A stretch of DNA of 64,000 bases from Mesorhizobium sp. B2-7-2 (GCF_006440775.1 NZ_VFTZ01000014.1:107186-171185), one strand, 5' to 3'; numbered from the stretch's first letter, positions 43,796 through 52,947 are shown. The notes: generated by a model not told the origin, from the sequence alone. Numbers and translations: made by a program.

Positions 43796-43924
43796 ATGGT
43801 GAATCGTGAATGGTGAATGGTGAATGGTTGGTCTGCCGGCGCGCTTCGGCATGTCAAGGCAATCGTAGAACCGTCAGGACTCGCAAACCTGCTTACTATT
43901 CACTATTCACTATTCACCACTCAC
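43792..43924. repeat. Inverted heptamer-repeat element B
   Basis: Left arm: five tandem heptamers GTGAATG/GTGAATC at 43792-43826, starting within the add stop codon. Right arm: TATTCAC three times plus CACTCAC at 43897-43924. Centre 70 bp. Same unit and layout as 4283-4371. Sits 11 bp before the upp ATG, so a hairpin could affect upp translation or separate add from upp. Confidence 0.8.
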
Positions 43925-43935
43925 TGGAGCACATC

Positions 43936-44565
43936 ATGCAGGGCGTCACCGTCGTCGACCATCCCCTCGTCCAGCACAAGCTGACCATCATGCGCAAGAA
44001 GGAGACCTCGACGGCCGGCTTCCGGCGGCTGCTGCGCGAGATTTCGCTGCTGCTCGGCTATGAGGTGACCCGCAATCTCGAACTGACCACGACCATGATC
44101 GAGACGCCGATCGAGGAGATGGAAGCGCCGACGCTGGAAGGCAAGAAGCTGGTCTTTGCTTCGGTGCTGCGCGCCGGCAACGGCCTGCTCGAGGGCCTGC
44201 TCGACCTGGTGCCGGCGGCACGCGTCGCCCATATCGGCCTCTACCGCGACCACGAGACGCTTGAAGCGGTCGAGTATTTCTTCAAGGCGCCGAGCGATCT
44301 TGCCGACCGTCTGGTGATCGTCGTCGATCCGATGCTGGCGACCGCCAATTCCGCGATCGCCGCGATCGACAAGCTTAAGGGGCGCGGCGCCACCAACATC
44401 CGCTTCCTCTGCCTGCTTGCCGCCCCCGAAGGCATCGAGCGGTTCACCAAGGCGCATCCGGACGTGCCGATCTTCACCGCCTCGATAGACCGGCAGTTGA
44501 ACGACAAGGGCTACATCATGCCCGGCCTCGGCGACGCCGGCGACCGCATGTACGGCACAAAGTGA
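43936..44565 (+). CDS. upp: Uracil phosphoribosyltransferase
   Basis: 209 residues from ATG 43936 (MQGVTVVDHPLVQHKLTIMR). LVFASVLRAGNGLLEGLLDL, the PRPP loop VVDPMLATANSAIAAID, and a C-terminal PGLGDAGDRMYGTK are diagnostic of UPRTase. Salvages uracil, for example that produced from uridine and cytidine by the other enzymes in the region, to UMP. Confidence 0.95.
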   Translation: MQGVTVVDHPLVQHKLTIMRKKETSTAGFRRLLREISLLLGYEVTRNLELTTTMIETPIEEMEAPTLEGKKLVFASVLRAGNGLLEGLLDLVPAARVAHIGLYRDHETLEAVEYFFKAPSDLADRLVIVVDPMLATANSAIAAIDKLKGRGATNIRFLCLLAAPEGIERFTKAHPDVPIFTASIDRQLNDKGYIMPGLGDAGDRMYGTK

Positions 44566-44660
44566 GCGCCGTTCTTAACTGGCCGTTTACGCAAGCTTGC
44601 GGTTCCCGCACGCGTTAAAGTCGTACACACCATGTCGGGCTTAAGGAGGCTGCTTCGCGA

Positions 44661-44703
44661 GCAATTCCAGGAAAGTGTGAAGCGGTTTTTCGTTCGGAAT
44701 TGC
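44661..44703. repeat. Extragenic palindrome, copy 2
   Basis: GCAATTCCAGGAAAGTG (44661-44677) facing CGTTCGGAATTGC (44691-44703). Same family as 26139-26182 and 55359-55402. Lies in the 202-bp gap between upp and the aspartic protease gene. The rest of that gap shows nothing recognisable. Confidence 0.75.
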
Positions 44704-44767
44704 TCCAAGACAAGGGATAGAGCGGGTCGACGTTTCCTTGAAACGGTGAAACGCTCCAGGGGCATCC

Positions 44768-45334
44768 ATGCTGCGCAAAATTCTCATCCTCGGCATCTTT
44801 GCCGGAACCTCGGCTTCTATTCCGATCGTCTATCAGGCTAACCCGCATCTGATGGACGGCCTGCTGAAATCGACCGTCGCCCCGCAACCGGCTGCCCCGG
44901 AGATAGAACCGCAGGTCAATCTCGCCTCGGTTCCGGACAAGCCGGCGACGCCGGTGCCGCTCGGCCGTCAGGTGCTGGTCAATGCCGATGGGCGCGGCCA
45001 CTTCACGTCGCAGTTCAAGCTCAATGGCCGCCAGATCGACGGCATGATCGACACCGGCGCGACGCTGGTCGCCATCAACACCTCGACGGCGCGCAGGATC
45101 GGCATCTCGCTCAATCCGTCCGACTTCAATCGACCGGTGAACACCGCCAACGGCGCGATCAAGGCCGCCGTGGTGACGGTCGACCGCCTGCAGATCGGCA
45201 AGATCTCGGTCGACAACGTCCAGGCGATGGTGCTCGACGACAGGGCGCTGCAGACCAATCTGATCGGCATGAGCTTCCTGCAGCGGCTGCAGAAATACCA
45301 GGTCCAGGACGGCTCGCTGCTGCTCGTGCAGTAA
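44768..45334 (+). CDS. Clan AA aspartic protease (TIGR02281 type)
   Basis: 188 residues. N-terminal hydrophobic helix (about 5-25) as signal/anchor, Pro-rich linker, then a retropepsin-like domain whose active site reads MIDTGATLVAINTSTARRIG and second half TNLIGMSFLQRL. Such single-domain proteins dimerise like retroviral proteases and are predicted periplasmic. Substrate unknown. Convergent with deoA, 6 bp apart. Confidence 0.88.
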   Translation: MLRKILILGIFAGTSASIPIVYQANPHLMDGLLKSTVAPQPAAPEIEPQVNLASVPDKPATPVPLGRQVLVNADGRGHFTSQFKLNGRQIDGMIDTGATLVAINTSTARRIGISLNPSDFNRPVNTANGAIKAAVVTVDRLQIGKISVDNVQAMVLDDRALQTNLIGMSFLQRLQKYQVQDGSLLLVQ

Positions 45335-45340
45335 GTCCGA

Positions 45341-46657
45341 TCAGCGCGGCAGTATCCGCCTCAACACGGTCTTCTCGGCAGGCGGCTTCGACGCGCCGAT
45401 CGTATAGGCGGCACGCACAGCGGCAGCTGCTGCCGCAGCCTGTGCGTCGGTGCGGGCATGCACCAGCGCCAGTGCCTCGCCCGGGCGCAGCTCGGCGCCG
45501 ACCGGCAACAGCCCGGTCAAGCCGACGGCATAATCGATCTTGTCGTCCGGACGGGTACGCCCGCCACCGAGCGTGACGACGGCAAGCCCGATATCGCGCG
45601 TCGCGATGCCGGTCACGAACCCGTCCTGTTCCGCCTTCACGGCCAGTTCGACCGGCGTAGTCGGCAAATATTTTTCCGCATTCTCGATGAAATCGCCGGG
45701 ACCGCCAAGCGCCGACACCATTCGCGCGAAGACGGCCGCCGCACGGCCTCCGGCAAGCGCTTCGGTGGCGCGCCTGATGCCGTCCTGGTTGGACGATACG
45801 AGCCCCGCCGACTGCAGCATCTCGGCCGCCAGCGCCAGCGTCACCTCCTCCAGCCGCCGGTCACGATATCGCCCGGTGAGGAAATCGACGGCATTCTTCA
45901 CCTCGACCGCGTTGCCGGCGGCCGAGGCCAGCGGCTCGCTCATGCCGGTCACCAGCGCTGAGGCCTTCAAGCCGGCGCCATTGGCGACCTCGACCAGGCT
46001 GTTCGCCAGGGCGACGGCATCGCGCGACTTCTCCATGAAGGCGCCGTTGCCGACCTTGACGTCGAGCACCAGCGAGCCCAGGCCCGCGGCAAGCTTCTTC
46101 GACAGGATCGACGCGGTGATCAGCGGCACCGATTCGACCGTTCCGGTCACGTCGCGGATCGCATAGAGCCTGTGGTCGGCCGGCGCGAGATCGGCGGTCT
46201 GGCCGATAATGGCGCAACCGGTCTCGAGCACCGTCTTGCGGAAAAGCGCCACATCCGGCTGACTGGCATAGCCGGGGATGGCATCCATCTTGTCCAGCGT
46301 GCCGCCGGTGTGGCCGAGCCCGCGGCCCGAGATCATCGGCACACAGGCGCCGCAGGCCGCGACGATCGGCGCCAGCATCAGCGAGACATTGTCGCCGACA
46401 CCGCCCGTGGAATGCTTGTCGGTGACCGGGCCCGGCAGGTCGGACCAGTCGAGCACATCGCCGGAATCGCGCATCGCAATCGTCAGCGCCACCGCTTCCT
46501 CGCGGCTCATGCCGTTGAGGAACACGGCCATCGCGAAAGCGCCGACCTGGCCCTCGGAGATGGTGCCGGCCGTCAGCCCCGCGACGAAGGCCCCGATCTC
46601 GTCGGCCGAGAGTTTGTGGCCGTCGCGCTTGCGGCGGATGATCTCCTGCGGCAGCAT
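45341..46657 (-). CDS. deoA: Thymidine phosphorylase
   Basis: 438 residues from ATG 46657 (MLPQEIIRRKRDGHKLSADE). Carries the family signature SGRGLGHTGGTLDKMDAIPG plus DKHSTGGVGDNVSL for phosphate/pyrimidine binding. Splits thymidine or deoxyuridine into base and deoxyribose 1-phosphate. The start shares one base with the stop of punA (TGATG). Last gene of the minus-strand nucleoside operon. Confidence 0.93.
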   Translation of the reverse strand: MLPQEIIRRKRDGHKLSADEIGAFVAGLTAGTISEGQVGAFAMAVFLNGMSREEAVALTIAMRDSGDVLDWSDLPGPVTDKHSTGGVGDNVSLMLAPIVAACGACVPMISGRGLGHTGGTLDKMDAIPGYASQPDVALFRKTVLETGCAIIGQTADLAPADHRLYAIRDVTGTVESVPLITASILSKKLAAGLGSLVLDVKVGNGAFMEKSRDAVALANSLVEVANGAGLKASALVTGMSEPLASAAGNAVEVKNAVDFLTGRYRDRRLEEVTLALAAEMLQSAGLVSSNQDGIRRATEALAGGRAAAVFARMVSALGGPGDFIENAEKYLPTTPVELAVKAEQDGFVTGIATRDIGLAVVTLGGGRTRPDDKIDYAVGLTGLLPVGAELRPGEALALVHARTDAQAAAAAAAVRAAYTIGASKPPAEKTVLRRILPR

Positions 46658-47460
46658 CAGTCGGGCAAGCCGTCCTGGAAGACGCGCCGCAGGATCGTCG
46701 CCAGCCGCGCGCCGCCGATTGGCGCCATATCCTTGGTTTCCTGGTGCGAGAGCTCCGCTCCGGTCATGCCGGCCGCCAGGTTGGTGATGACCGAGCAGGC
46801 GGCGACCTTGAGCCCGAGGAAGCGGGCGAGGATGACTTCCGGCACGGTCGACATGCCGACCGCCGTCGCCCCCATGACGCGGGCCATGCGGATCTCGGCC
46901 GGCGTCTCGAAGCATGGTCCGGAAAACCACATATAGACGCCCTGATGCAGCGCAGTTCCCGTTGCCTTCGCCGCTTTCTCGATCGCGCCGCGCAAGCCGG
47001 CGTCATAGGCCTCGGTGAGGCCGACGAAGCGGCGGTCGCTCGGCTCGCCGATCAGCGGGTTGGAGCCGGCGAAATTGATGTGGTCGGTGATCAGCATCAC
47101 CGAACCCGGCCCCATTTCAGGATCGACGGAGCCGGCGGCATTGGTGAGGATCAAATGCGAGATGCCGATGCCGGCAAGCACCTCCAGCGCCGGCCGCATC
47201 GCCGCGGCATTGCCATGCTCGTAATAATGCGCGCGTCCGGACAGCATCAGCACCGGCGTGCCGGCGAAATGGCCGGCAACCACCTCGCCGGCGTGGCCGG
47301 AAACACCGCTGCGCGGGAAGCCCGGCAGTTCGGCATAGGAGATGCGCCTGGCATCCTTGACCTGGTCGACCAGCCCGCCCAGGCCCGAGCCCAGCACGAG
47401 CGCCGCGGCCGGCGCCAGTCCGTCCAGCTTCTCGACCAGATGATCCAGCGCTTCCTTCAT
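46657..47460 (-). CDS. punA: Purine nucleoside phosphorylase (trimeric type)
   Basis: 267 residues. LVLGSGLGGLVD near residue 22, SGRAHYYEHG, TNAAGSVDPEMGPGSVMLIT and the Glu of WFSGPCFETPAEIRM, then VGMSTVPEVILARF, all belong to the mammalian-like trimeric PNP class. Phosphorolyses inosine/guanosine. Between cdd (13 bp) and deoA (overlap) in the nucleoside operon. Confidence 0.92.
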   Translation of the reverse strand: MKEALDHLVEKLDGLAPAAALVLGSGLGGLVDQVKDARRISYAELPGFPRSGVSGHAGEVVAGHFAGTPVLMLSGRAHYYEHGNAAAMRPALEVLAGIGISHLILTNAAGSVDPEMGPGSVMLITDHINFAGSNPLIGEPSDRRFVGLTEAYDAGLRGAIEKAAKATGTALHQGVYMWFSGPCFETPAEIRMARVMGATAVGMSTVPEVILARFLGLKVAACSVITNLAAGMTGAELSHQETKDMAPIGGARLATILRRVFQDGLPD

Positions 47461-47473
47461 TTCAACCCGCTCC

Positions 47474-47866
47474 TCATTTCAAGATGTCGCCCCTGAAGCC
47501 GTAGGGCAGCATGTCGCCCATGGTCACCGTTTCGGCCACGCCGGCGTTGTCGCAGAGATAGAGCTTCGTGTCCGGCCGGCAGAATTCCGCCAGCCGCTGC
47601 CGGCAGCCGCCGCATGGCGAGCATTTGGCCATGCGTTCGGCGATCACCGCGATCTCAATGATCCTGCCGCCGCCGCCCATGATGTAATGGCCGAGCGCCG
47701 TGGTCTCGGCGCACCAGCCTTCCGGATAGGACGCCACTTCGATATTGGCGCCGGTGAAGACGCGCCCGTCCTCGGTGCGCAGCGCTGCTCCTACTGGGAA
47801 CTTCGAATAGGGCGCATAGGCCTTTGCCATCGCCGTCTTCGCCGCCTCGAAAAGATCATGCGACAT
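47474..47866 (-). CDS. cdd: Cytidine deaminase
   Basis: 130 residues from ATG 47866 (MSHDLFEAAKTAMAKAYAPY). Zinc site: WCAETTALG (Cys plus catalytic Glu) and CSPCGGCRQRL. The usual Arg after CAE is Thr here, a minor deviation. Single-domain tetrameric type. Converts cytidine/deoxycytidine to uridine/deoxyuridine for DeoA and Upp. Between the ABC permease and punA. Confidence 0.93.
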   Translation of the reverse strand: MSHDLFEAAKTAMAKAYAPYSKFPVGAALRTEDGRVFTGANIEVASYPEGWCAETTALGHYIMGGGGRIIEIAVIAERMAKCSPCGGCRQRLAEFCRPDTKLYLCDNAGVAETVTMGDMLPYGFRGDILK

Positions 47867-47943
47867 CCGGTTCTTCTCTCCCACGATCTTGTTCAAATAC
47901 CGGTCGCCGCCGCACGAAAATCCCGCCGCTGCATTCTCCGACC

Positions 47944-48915
47944 TCAGCGTTCCTTCACATAGGGCACGCCGCCGGCACGCGGCGGGATGGCCTTGCCGAT
48001 GAAGCCTGCGAGCAGAATGACGGTCAGCACATAGGGCAGCGCCTGCATGAATTGCACCGGCACCTTGCCGATGATCGGCAGCGGCGAGCCCTGCAGGCGG
48101 ATCGCCGCAGCATCGAGGAAACCGAACAACAGGCAGGCGAACATGGCGTTGACCGGCTTCCATTTGGCGAAGATGAGCGCTGCCAGCGCGATATAGCCCT
48201 TGCCCGCAGTCATGTCCTTCACGAAGCCGCCATTCTGCACCATGGAAAGATACGCGCCGGCAACGCCCGTGAGGATGCCGGTGCAGATCAGCGCGCGGTA
48301 GCGCAGCCAGGCGACCGAGATGCCGGCGGTGTCGACCGCTGCCGGATTTTCGCCTACGGCGCGCATCCTGAGCCCGAAGCGGGTACGAAACAGCACCCAC
48401 CAGGTGAACGGCACCATGGCGAAGGCGAAATAGACCAAGATCGAATGGCCGGAGATCAGCTCGGCATAGATCGGGCCGATGATCGGCACGTCCTTGATCG
48501 CCTCGGCGCCGGGCCAGATGATCGCCTCGAAGCGTTCGGCCGGCTGCAGGGCCGGCGTGCGTCCGCCCTGTTGGAACCACGCCTGGCCGAGGATGATGGT
48601 CGATCCGGCAGCGATGAAATTGATCGCCACGCCGGACACGATCTGGTTGCCGCGATGCGTGATCGAGGCGAAGCCGTGCACCAGGGCGAAAGCGACCGAG
48701 ATCAGCACGGCCGTGCCGAGGCCGATCAGCGCCGAATGGAAGACGGCGGCGGCCGAAGCGCCGGCAAAGGCGCCGACCAGCATCTTGCCTTCCAGGCCGA
48801 TGTCGAAGATGCCGGCCCGTTCCGAATAAAGACCCGCCAGGCAAGCGAGCAGCAGCGGCACCGAAAGGCGGATGGTCGAATCCAGCACCTGGATGATGGC
48901 GTTGAACATATCCAT
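47944..48915 (-). CDS. Nucleoside ABC transporter permease (BmpA system, second)
   Basis: 323 residues, about nine hydrophobic helices, of the branched-chain-amino-acid-type permease fold (BPD_transp_2). ERAGIFDIGLEGKMLVGAFA is the conserved start of the domain and LRMRAVGENPAAVDTAGISV the cytoplasmic coupling stretch. Part of a nucleoside (purine/pyrimidine) importer. 1-bp gap from the other permease, cdd follows. Confidence 0.92.
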   Translation of the reverse strand: MDMFNAIIQVLDSTIRLSVPLLLACLAGLYSERAGIFDIGLEGKMLVGAFAGASAAAVFHSALIGLGTAVLISVAFALVHGFASITHRGNQIVSGVAINFIAAGSTIILGQAWFQQGGRTPALQPAERFEAIIWPGAEAIKDVPIIGPIYAELISGHSILVYFAFAMVPFTWWVLFRTRFGLRMRAVGENPAAVDTAGISVAWLRYRALICTGILTGVAGAYLSMVQNGGFVKDMTAGKGYIALAALIFAKWKPVNAMFACLLFGFLDAAAIRLQGSPLPIIGKVPVQFMQALPYVLTVILLAGFIGKAIPPRAGGVPYVKER

Positions 48916-48916
48916 C

Positions 48917-50056
48917 TCAGGCCCCCTTACCGTTCACTGCCTGCATGCCGACCGATTTCGGACTGACCGAGGCGAACAGCGCCTGGATGTAGGGCCTGAA
49001 CATGTGTTCGAGCGCGCCGGCGAACAGGATGACCAACCCCTGGATGATGACGATCATGTCGCGGCTGATCGCCGGCATCTCGAAGGCAAGCTCCGCGCCG
49101 CCCTGGTAGAGCATGCCGAACAGGATCGCCGCCAGGACGATGCCGACCGGATGCAGCCTGCCCATCAACGCGACCGCGATGCCGACATAGCCGGCGCCGG
49201 ACACGAAATCGATCGCGACATTGTGCTGGTCGCCCATCACCGGGTTGAGCGCCATCATGCCGGCAAGCGCGCCCGAGATCATCATCGCGGTGATGATGAT
49301 GCGGGTTTCCGAAATGCCGGCATAGCGCGCCGCCTTCGGGCTGTGGCCATAGGTGCGCATTTCGTAGCCGAGCCTGGTGCGCCAGATCAAAAGCCAGACC
49401 AGGAAGGCCATGACGAGCGCCAGCAGAAAGCAGATGTTGAGCGGCGCCGAGCGGATCTTGGCGCCGAACAATTCGATGATCCAGTTGAGCTTCGGCAGTT
49501 CGGCGCCGGCGAGGAAATTGCGCGTCTGCGGCGCCTGCGACCCGGCCGGCTTCAGCGCACCGACCAAGAGATAGACCATCACCGAGGCGGCGATGAAGTT
49601 GAACATGATGGTGGTGATGACGATGTGCGAGCCGCGCTTAGCCTGCAGATAGGCCGGGATCAGCCCCCACAGCGCGCCGAATGCCGCCGCGGCCACGATC
49701 GCGATCGGAAAGATCGCCCACCAGGGCAGCACGCTGTCGAGGCTCAGGCAAACGAGCGCGATGCCGAGGCCGCCTATATAGGCCTGGCCCTCGGTGCCGA
49801 TGTTGAACAGGCTGCAATGCGCCGCCACCGCCACCGACAGCCCGGTGAAGATGAAGGTCGTGGCATAGAACAGGGTGAACGCGATGCCCGTGCCCTTGCC
49901 GAAGGCGCCGTCGACCAGGATGACGGCGGCGCGGAACGGGTTTTCGCCGACCAGCATGACGACGAAGCCGGCAACGATGAAGGCGACCGACAGATTGATC
50001 AGCGGAATCAACCCATAGTCGGCCCAGGCCGGCAGCTTGGTGTAGGGCGTGCTCAT
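48917..50056 (-). CDS. Nucleoside ABC transporter permease (BmpA system, first)
   Basis: 379 residues, about ten helices. HCSLFNIGTEGQAYIGGLGI and YEMRTYGHSPKAARYAGISE are the same two landmarks as in the partner permease. Overlaps the ATPase gene by 4 bp. Both permeases would form a heterodimeric channel for nucleosides. Confidence 0.92.
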   Translation of the reverse strand: MSTPYTKLPAWADYGLIPLINLSVAFIVAGFVVMLVGENPFRAAVILVDGAFGKGTGIAFTLFYATTFIFTGLSVAVAAHCSLFNIGTEGQAYIGGLGIALVCLSLDSVLPWWAIFPIAIVAAAAFGALWGLIPAYLQAKRGSHIVITTIMFNFIAASVMVYLLVGALKPAGSQAPQTRNFLAGAELPKLNWIIELFGAKIRSAPLNICFLLALVMAFLVWLLIWRTRLGYEMRTYGHSPKAARYAGISETRIIITAMMISGALAGMMALNPVMGDQHNVAIDFVSGAGYVGIAVALMGRLHPVGIVLAAILFGMLYQGGAELAFEMPAISRDMIVIIQGLVILFAGALEHMFRPYIQALFASVSPKSVGMQAVNGKGA

Positions 50057-51585
50057 TCGGCGGCCTCCTGGTGCTCGACGCCGGCCATCAGCAGCCCGAG
50101 CTCGCCTTCGGTCGCGTCCGGGCCGCGCTCGCCGACGACACGGCCGGCAAACATCACCAGGATGCGGTCGGACAGCGAGCGGATCTCGTCGAGCTCGACC
50201 GATACCACCAGCACGGCCTTGCCCTGGTCGCGCATGGCGATCAGCCGCTTGTGGATGAATTCGATGGCGCCGACGTCGACGCCGCGCGTCGGCTGGCCGA
50301 CGATCAGCACGCCGGGATCTTGTTCCATCTCCCTGGCCAGCACGATCTTCTGCTGGTTGCCGCCGGAGAAGTTCGCCGTCTTCAGCCGCGGATTGCCGGG
50401 GCGGATGTCGTATTTCTCGATCTTGTCCTTCGCGTCGGCCATGATGGCATCGACGTCGAGGAACGGCCCCTTCAGGTAGCGCTCGTCGTCGTGATAGCCG
50501 AGGATCGAATTCTCGTTTTCCTCGAAGGCGAGCACCAGCCCGACATGGTGGCGGTCCTCGGGCACGTGGGCAAGCCCACGGTCGCGCAATTCGCCGGGAT
50601 CGGCCTTGCCGGTGAGATCGATCGGCTTGCCTTCCAGCATCACCTCGCCGGAAACCGCATGCCGGATGCCGGAGATTGCCTCCAGCAGCTCGGACTGGCC
50701 GTTGCCGGCAACGCCGGCGATGCCGACGATCTCGCCGCCGCGCACGTCGAAGGAGACATTGTCGACCATGGTGACGCCGCGCGAATCCTTGACCGTCAGG
50801 TTCTTGACCGAGAGTTTTATCGCGCCGGCTTCCGACTGGCCCTTTTCGACCCTGAGAAGCACGCGCCTGCCGACCATCAGCTCGGCCAGTTCGCCGACCG
50901 TGGTTTCCTTGGTCACCCGGGTTGCCACCATCGTGCCCTGGCGCATCACCGAGACCGTGTCGGTGATCGCCATGATCTCGCGCAGCTTGTGCGTGATGAG
51001 GACGATGGTTTTTCCCTGCTCCTTCAATTGCTTGAGAATGCGGAAAAGGTGGTCGGCCTCGGCCGGCGTCAACACCCCCGTCGGCTCGTCGAGGATCAGG
51101 ATCTCGGCGCCGCGGTAAAGCGCCTTGAGGATTTCGACACGCTGCTGCAGGCCGACCGGCAGCTCTTCGATGACGGCATCCGGATCGACCTCGAGGCCGT
51201 ACTCGCGCTCCAGCCGGTCGAGTTCCGAGCGTGCCTTGGCGATGCTGCTCTTCAACAACACATCGTTTTCGGCGCCGAGGATGATGTTTTCCAGCACCGT
51301 GAAATTGTCGACCAGCATGAAGTGCTGGTGCACCATGCCGATGCCGAGCGCGATGGCGTCGTTGGAGGTGTTGATCGACACCGGCTTGCCGCCGACGTGG
51401 ATCTCGCCGCTGTCGGCCTGATAGAAACCATAAAGGATCGACATCAGCGTCGACTTGCCGGCGCCGTTCTCGCCGACGATGCCGTGGATGGTGCCGCGCG
51501 CCACTTCCAGGTTGATGTCGCGGTTGGCGCGCACTGCGCCAAAGCTCTTGTTGATGCCTATGAGCTCGATTGCGGCTTGCGCCAT
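50053..51585 (-). CDS. Nucleoside ABC transporter ATP-binding protein, tandem ATPase
   Basis: 510 residues from ATG 51585 (MAQAAIELIGINKSFGAVRA). Two ABC domains: the first with GENGAGKSTL, PVGLQQRVEILKALYR and ILDEPTGVLTP; the second with GVAGNGQSEL and FSGGNQQKIVLARE. Sugar/nucleoside-type double ATPase (MglA/YufO-like). The first signature is the variant LPVGLQQ, usual in this group. Drives nucleoside uptake; first of the run ATPase-permease-permease-cdd-punA-deoA. Confidence 0.93.
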   Translation of the reverse strand: MAQAAIELIGINKSFGAVRANRDINLEVARGTIHGIVGENGAGKSTLMSILYGFYQADSGEIHVGGKPVSINTSNDAIALGIGMVHQHFMLVDNFTVLENIILGAENDVLLKSSIAKARSELDRLEREYGLEVDPDAVIEELPVGLQQRVEILKALYRGAEILILDEPTGVLTPAEADHLFRILKQLKEQGKTIVLITHKLREIMAITDTVSVMRQGTMVATRVTKETTVGELAELMVGRRVLLRVEKGQSEAGAIKLSVKNLTVKDSRGVTMVDNVSFDVRGGEIVGIAGVAGNGQSELLEAISGIRHAVSGEVMLEGKPIDLTGKADPGELRDRGLAHVPEDRHHVGLVLAFEENENSILGYHDDERYLKGPFLDVDAIMADAKDKIEKYDIRPGNPRLKTANFSGGNQQKIVLAREMEQDPGVLIVGQPTRGVDVGAIEFIHKRLIAMRDQGKAVLVVSVELDEIRSLSDRILVMFAGRVVGERGPDATEGELGLLMAGVEHQEAAE

Positions 51586-51699
51586 GCAGCCTGTTCCCAC
51601 TGTTATTTTTTATCGCTTGGTCAAAAGGCCTAGCATGATGCCCCGCTTATGCCAATCGGCGGTGCACTCTCGACAAATCGCAGCGCCCTTGTCAATTTC

Positions 51700-51738
51700 G
51701 AACCTGAGCAGGTTCCGCAAAACTGTCCACGGTTTTGC
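51700..51738. repeat. Double palindromic element between ATPase and slyX-like genes
   Basis: GAACCTG AG CAGGTTC (51700-51715) directly followed by GCAAAAC (51717-51723) N8 GTTTTGC (51732-51738). Two adjacent hairpins in the 254-bp divergent gap; a further GACCTGCGGGAACC lies at 51743-51756. Looks like a dispersed repeat, but position between two outward-facing genes means an operator role cannot be excluded. Confidence 0.6.
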
Positions 51739-51839
51739 GATCAGACCTGCGGGAACCAATAGGGCCTAAGCAGATATATTCGGGCATCCACGAACATCTG
51801 CTGAGGCGGAGGCTTCACACTCGCAAGGGGTCGGTTTGC

Positions 51840-52049
51840 ATGACCATGCCTGACGATCGGCTGACGGCGTTGGAAATCCGCGCCGCCGAGCAGGAGAACA
51901 CCATCGAGGAACTGTCCGGGCAGATCGCCGAACAGTGGAAGGTGATCGAGCGCATGGAGCGCAAGCTCGCAGCGCTTACCGACCGGTTCCTGGAGTTGGA
52001 GGAGCAGACCGCCTCCGATGTTCCGGTGACCAAGCCGCCCCACTGGTGA
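51840..52049 (+). CDS. slyX: SlyX family protein
   Basis: 69 residues from ATG 51840 (MTMPDDRLTALEIRAAEQEN). Short coiled coil with TIEELSGQIAEQWKVIERME and a C-terminal PVTKPPHW, the SlyX ending (..PPHY/W). Function unknown. Followed 21 bp later by the anti-sigma-like gene, so probably co-transcribed. Confidence 0.9.
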   Translation: MTMPDDRLTALEIRAAEQENTIEELSGQIAEQWKVIERMERKLAALTDRFLELEEQTASDVPVTKPPHW

Positions 52050-52070
52050 GGAGCATGGGAAAAAACGGCC

Positions 52071-52478
52071 ATGTCCGGTGAAAGCGACCGTGTCGCCAGG
52101 GCCGGCGACTATGTCTTTGGCCTGATGAACGACAGGGAACGCGCTCGCGCCGAGCGCGACCTCGAGATCGATCCCGCCTTTCGCGACACGGTGCTGCGGC
52201 TGGCCGAGCGCTTGCGCGCATTCGATCCCGCGGCACCTGAAGGGCGCGACAATCGCTGGGAGCTGGTCACGCGGCGCCTTGCCGAATTGCCGCAGATGCA
52301 GACACGCCTTGCCGGCGTCGCCGCCTCCGAGACGGAACCGCCGCCGGTGATGATCCATCGGCTTGAGCGCAAGTCCTACGGCGTCGGCCTGCATTCGCGT
52401 GGCGGCAGGCTTGGCTTTGTTATTGCGCTTGCCCTGCTGGCCGCCTTTGCGCTCGGCTATCTCGCCGGCACGCTATAG
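52071..52478 (+). CDS. Anti-sigma-factor-like protein with one C-terminal helix
   Basis: 135 residues. The N-terminus (ARAGDYVFGLMNDRERARAE, RDLEIDPAFRDTVLRLAERL) resembles the zinc-less anti-sigma domain (RskA/ChrR N-part). A single membrane helix ends the protein (GFVIALALLAAFALGYLAGT), leaving almost no periplasmic domain. No sigma gene adjoins. Could be a truncated anti-sigma or a small membrane adaptor. Overlaps the convergent GNAT gene by 6 bp. Confidence 0.7.
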   Translation: MSGESDRVARAGDYVFGLMNDRERARAERDLEIDPAFRDTVLRLAERLRAFDPAAPEGRDNRWELVTRRLAELPQMQTRLAGVAASETEPPPVMIHRLERKSYGVGLHSRGGRLGFVIALALLAAFALGYLAGTL

Positions 52479-52928
52479 CTCACGCGACATCAGAAGCATC
52501 GGCGCGCCGTCCTGCTCGAAGGTCTCGACCGCCGTCCATCCAAGCGCCTCGTAGAAGCCGCGCGCCTGCCAGGTGTAGAGATAGAGCTTGCCGACACCGG
52601 CCGAGACGGCACGAGCTTCGACGGTTCTGACCAGCGCCGTGCCGACGCCGCTGCCGCGATATCCATCCTCGACGATCAGCCCAGCCAGCCATGGCGAGAA
52701 GTCGTGCGGCGAACTGATTTCGCTGCGGACGAGCAGGCAGCTCCCGATCAGCCGGCCACGGTCGCGCGCAACGAAGGCTGCCTCGGAGCCGTCGCCGGCG
52801 ATCAGCCCGCGCAACCCGGCCATGTCCTCGTCGAGTGTCCGATCCGTGCCTTCGAAGAAAGCCGCTAGGCGAAGCCTCGCGATTGCTTCGACGTCGCCTT
52901 CCGCCATGGCCTCGATCGTCGGCCGCAT
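52473..52928 (-). CDS. GNAT family N-acetyltransferase
   Basis: 151 residues from ATG 52928 (MRPTIEAMAEGDVEAIARLR). Acetyl-CoA loop in LIVEDGYRGSGVGTALVRTV (R-G-S-G-V-G) and a C-terminal YTWQARGFYEALGWTAVETF, typical of GNAT fold. Substrate unknown. A hairpin just upstream (52948-52973) terminates the previous gene on the same strand. Confidence 0.88.
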   Translation of the reverse strand: MRPTIEAMAEGDVEAIARLRLAAFFEGTDRTLDEDMAGLRGLIAGDGSEAAFVARDRGRLIGSCLLVRSEISSPHDFSPWLAGLIVEDGYRGSGVGTALVRTVEARAVSAGVGKLYLYTWQARGFYEALGWTAVETFEQDGAPMLLMSREL

Positions 52929-52947
52929 AGTTCCATCTCCAAAGCGA

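Noticed and set aside
43792..43924. Possible CRISPR array
   Set aside because: Units are seven bases without spacers and the two arms are inverted; no cas genes.
50071..51633. 520-codon plus-strand frame opposite the nucleoside ABC ATPase
   Set aside because: Antisense of an unmistakable tandem ATPase; no recognisable protein features.
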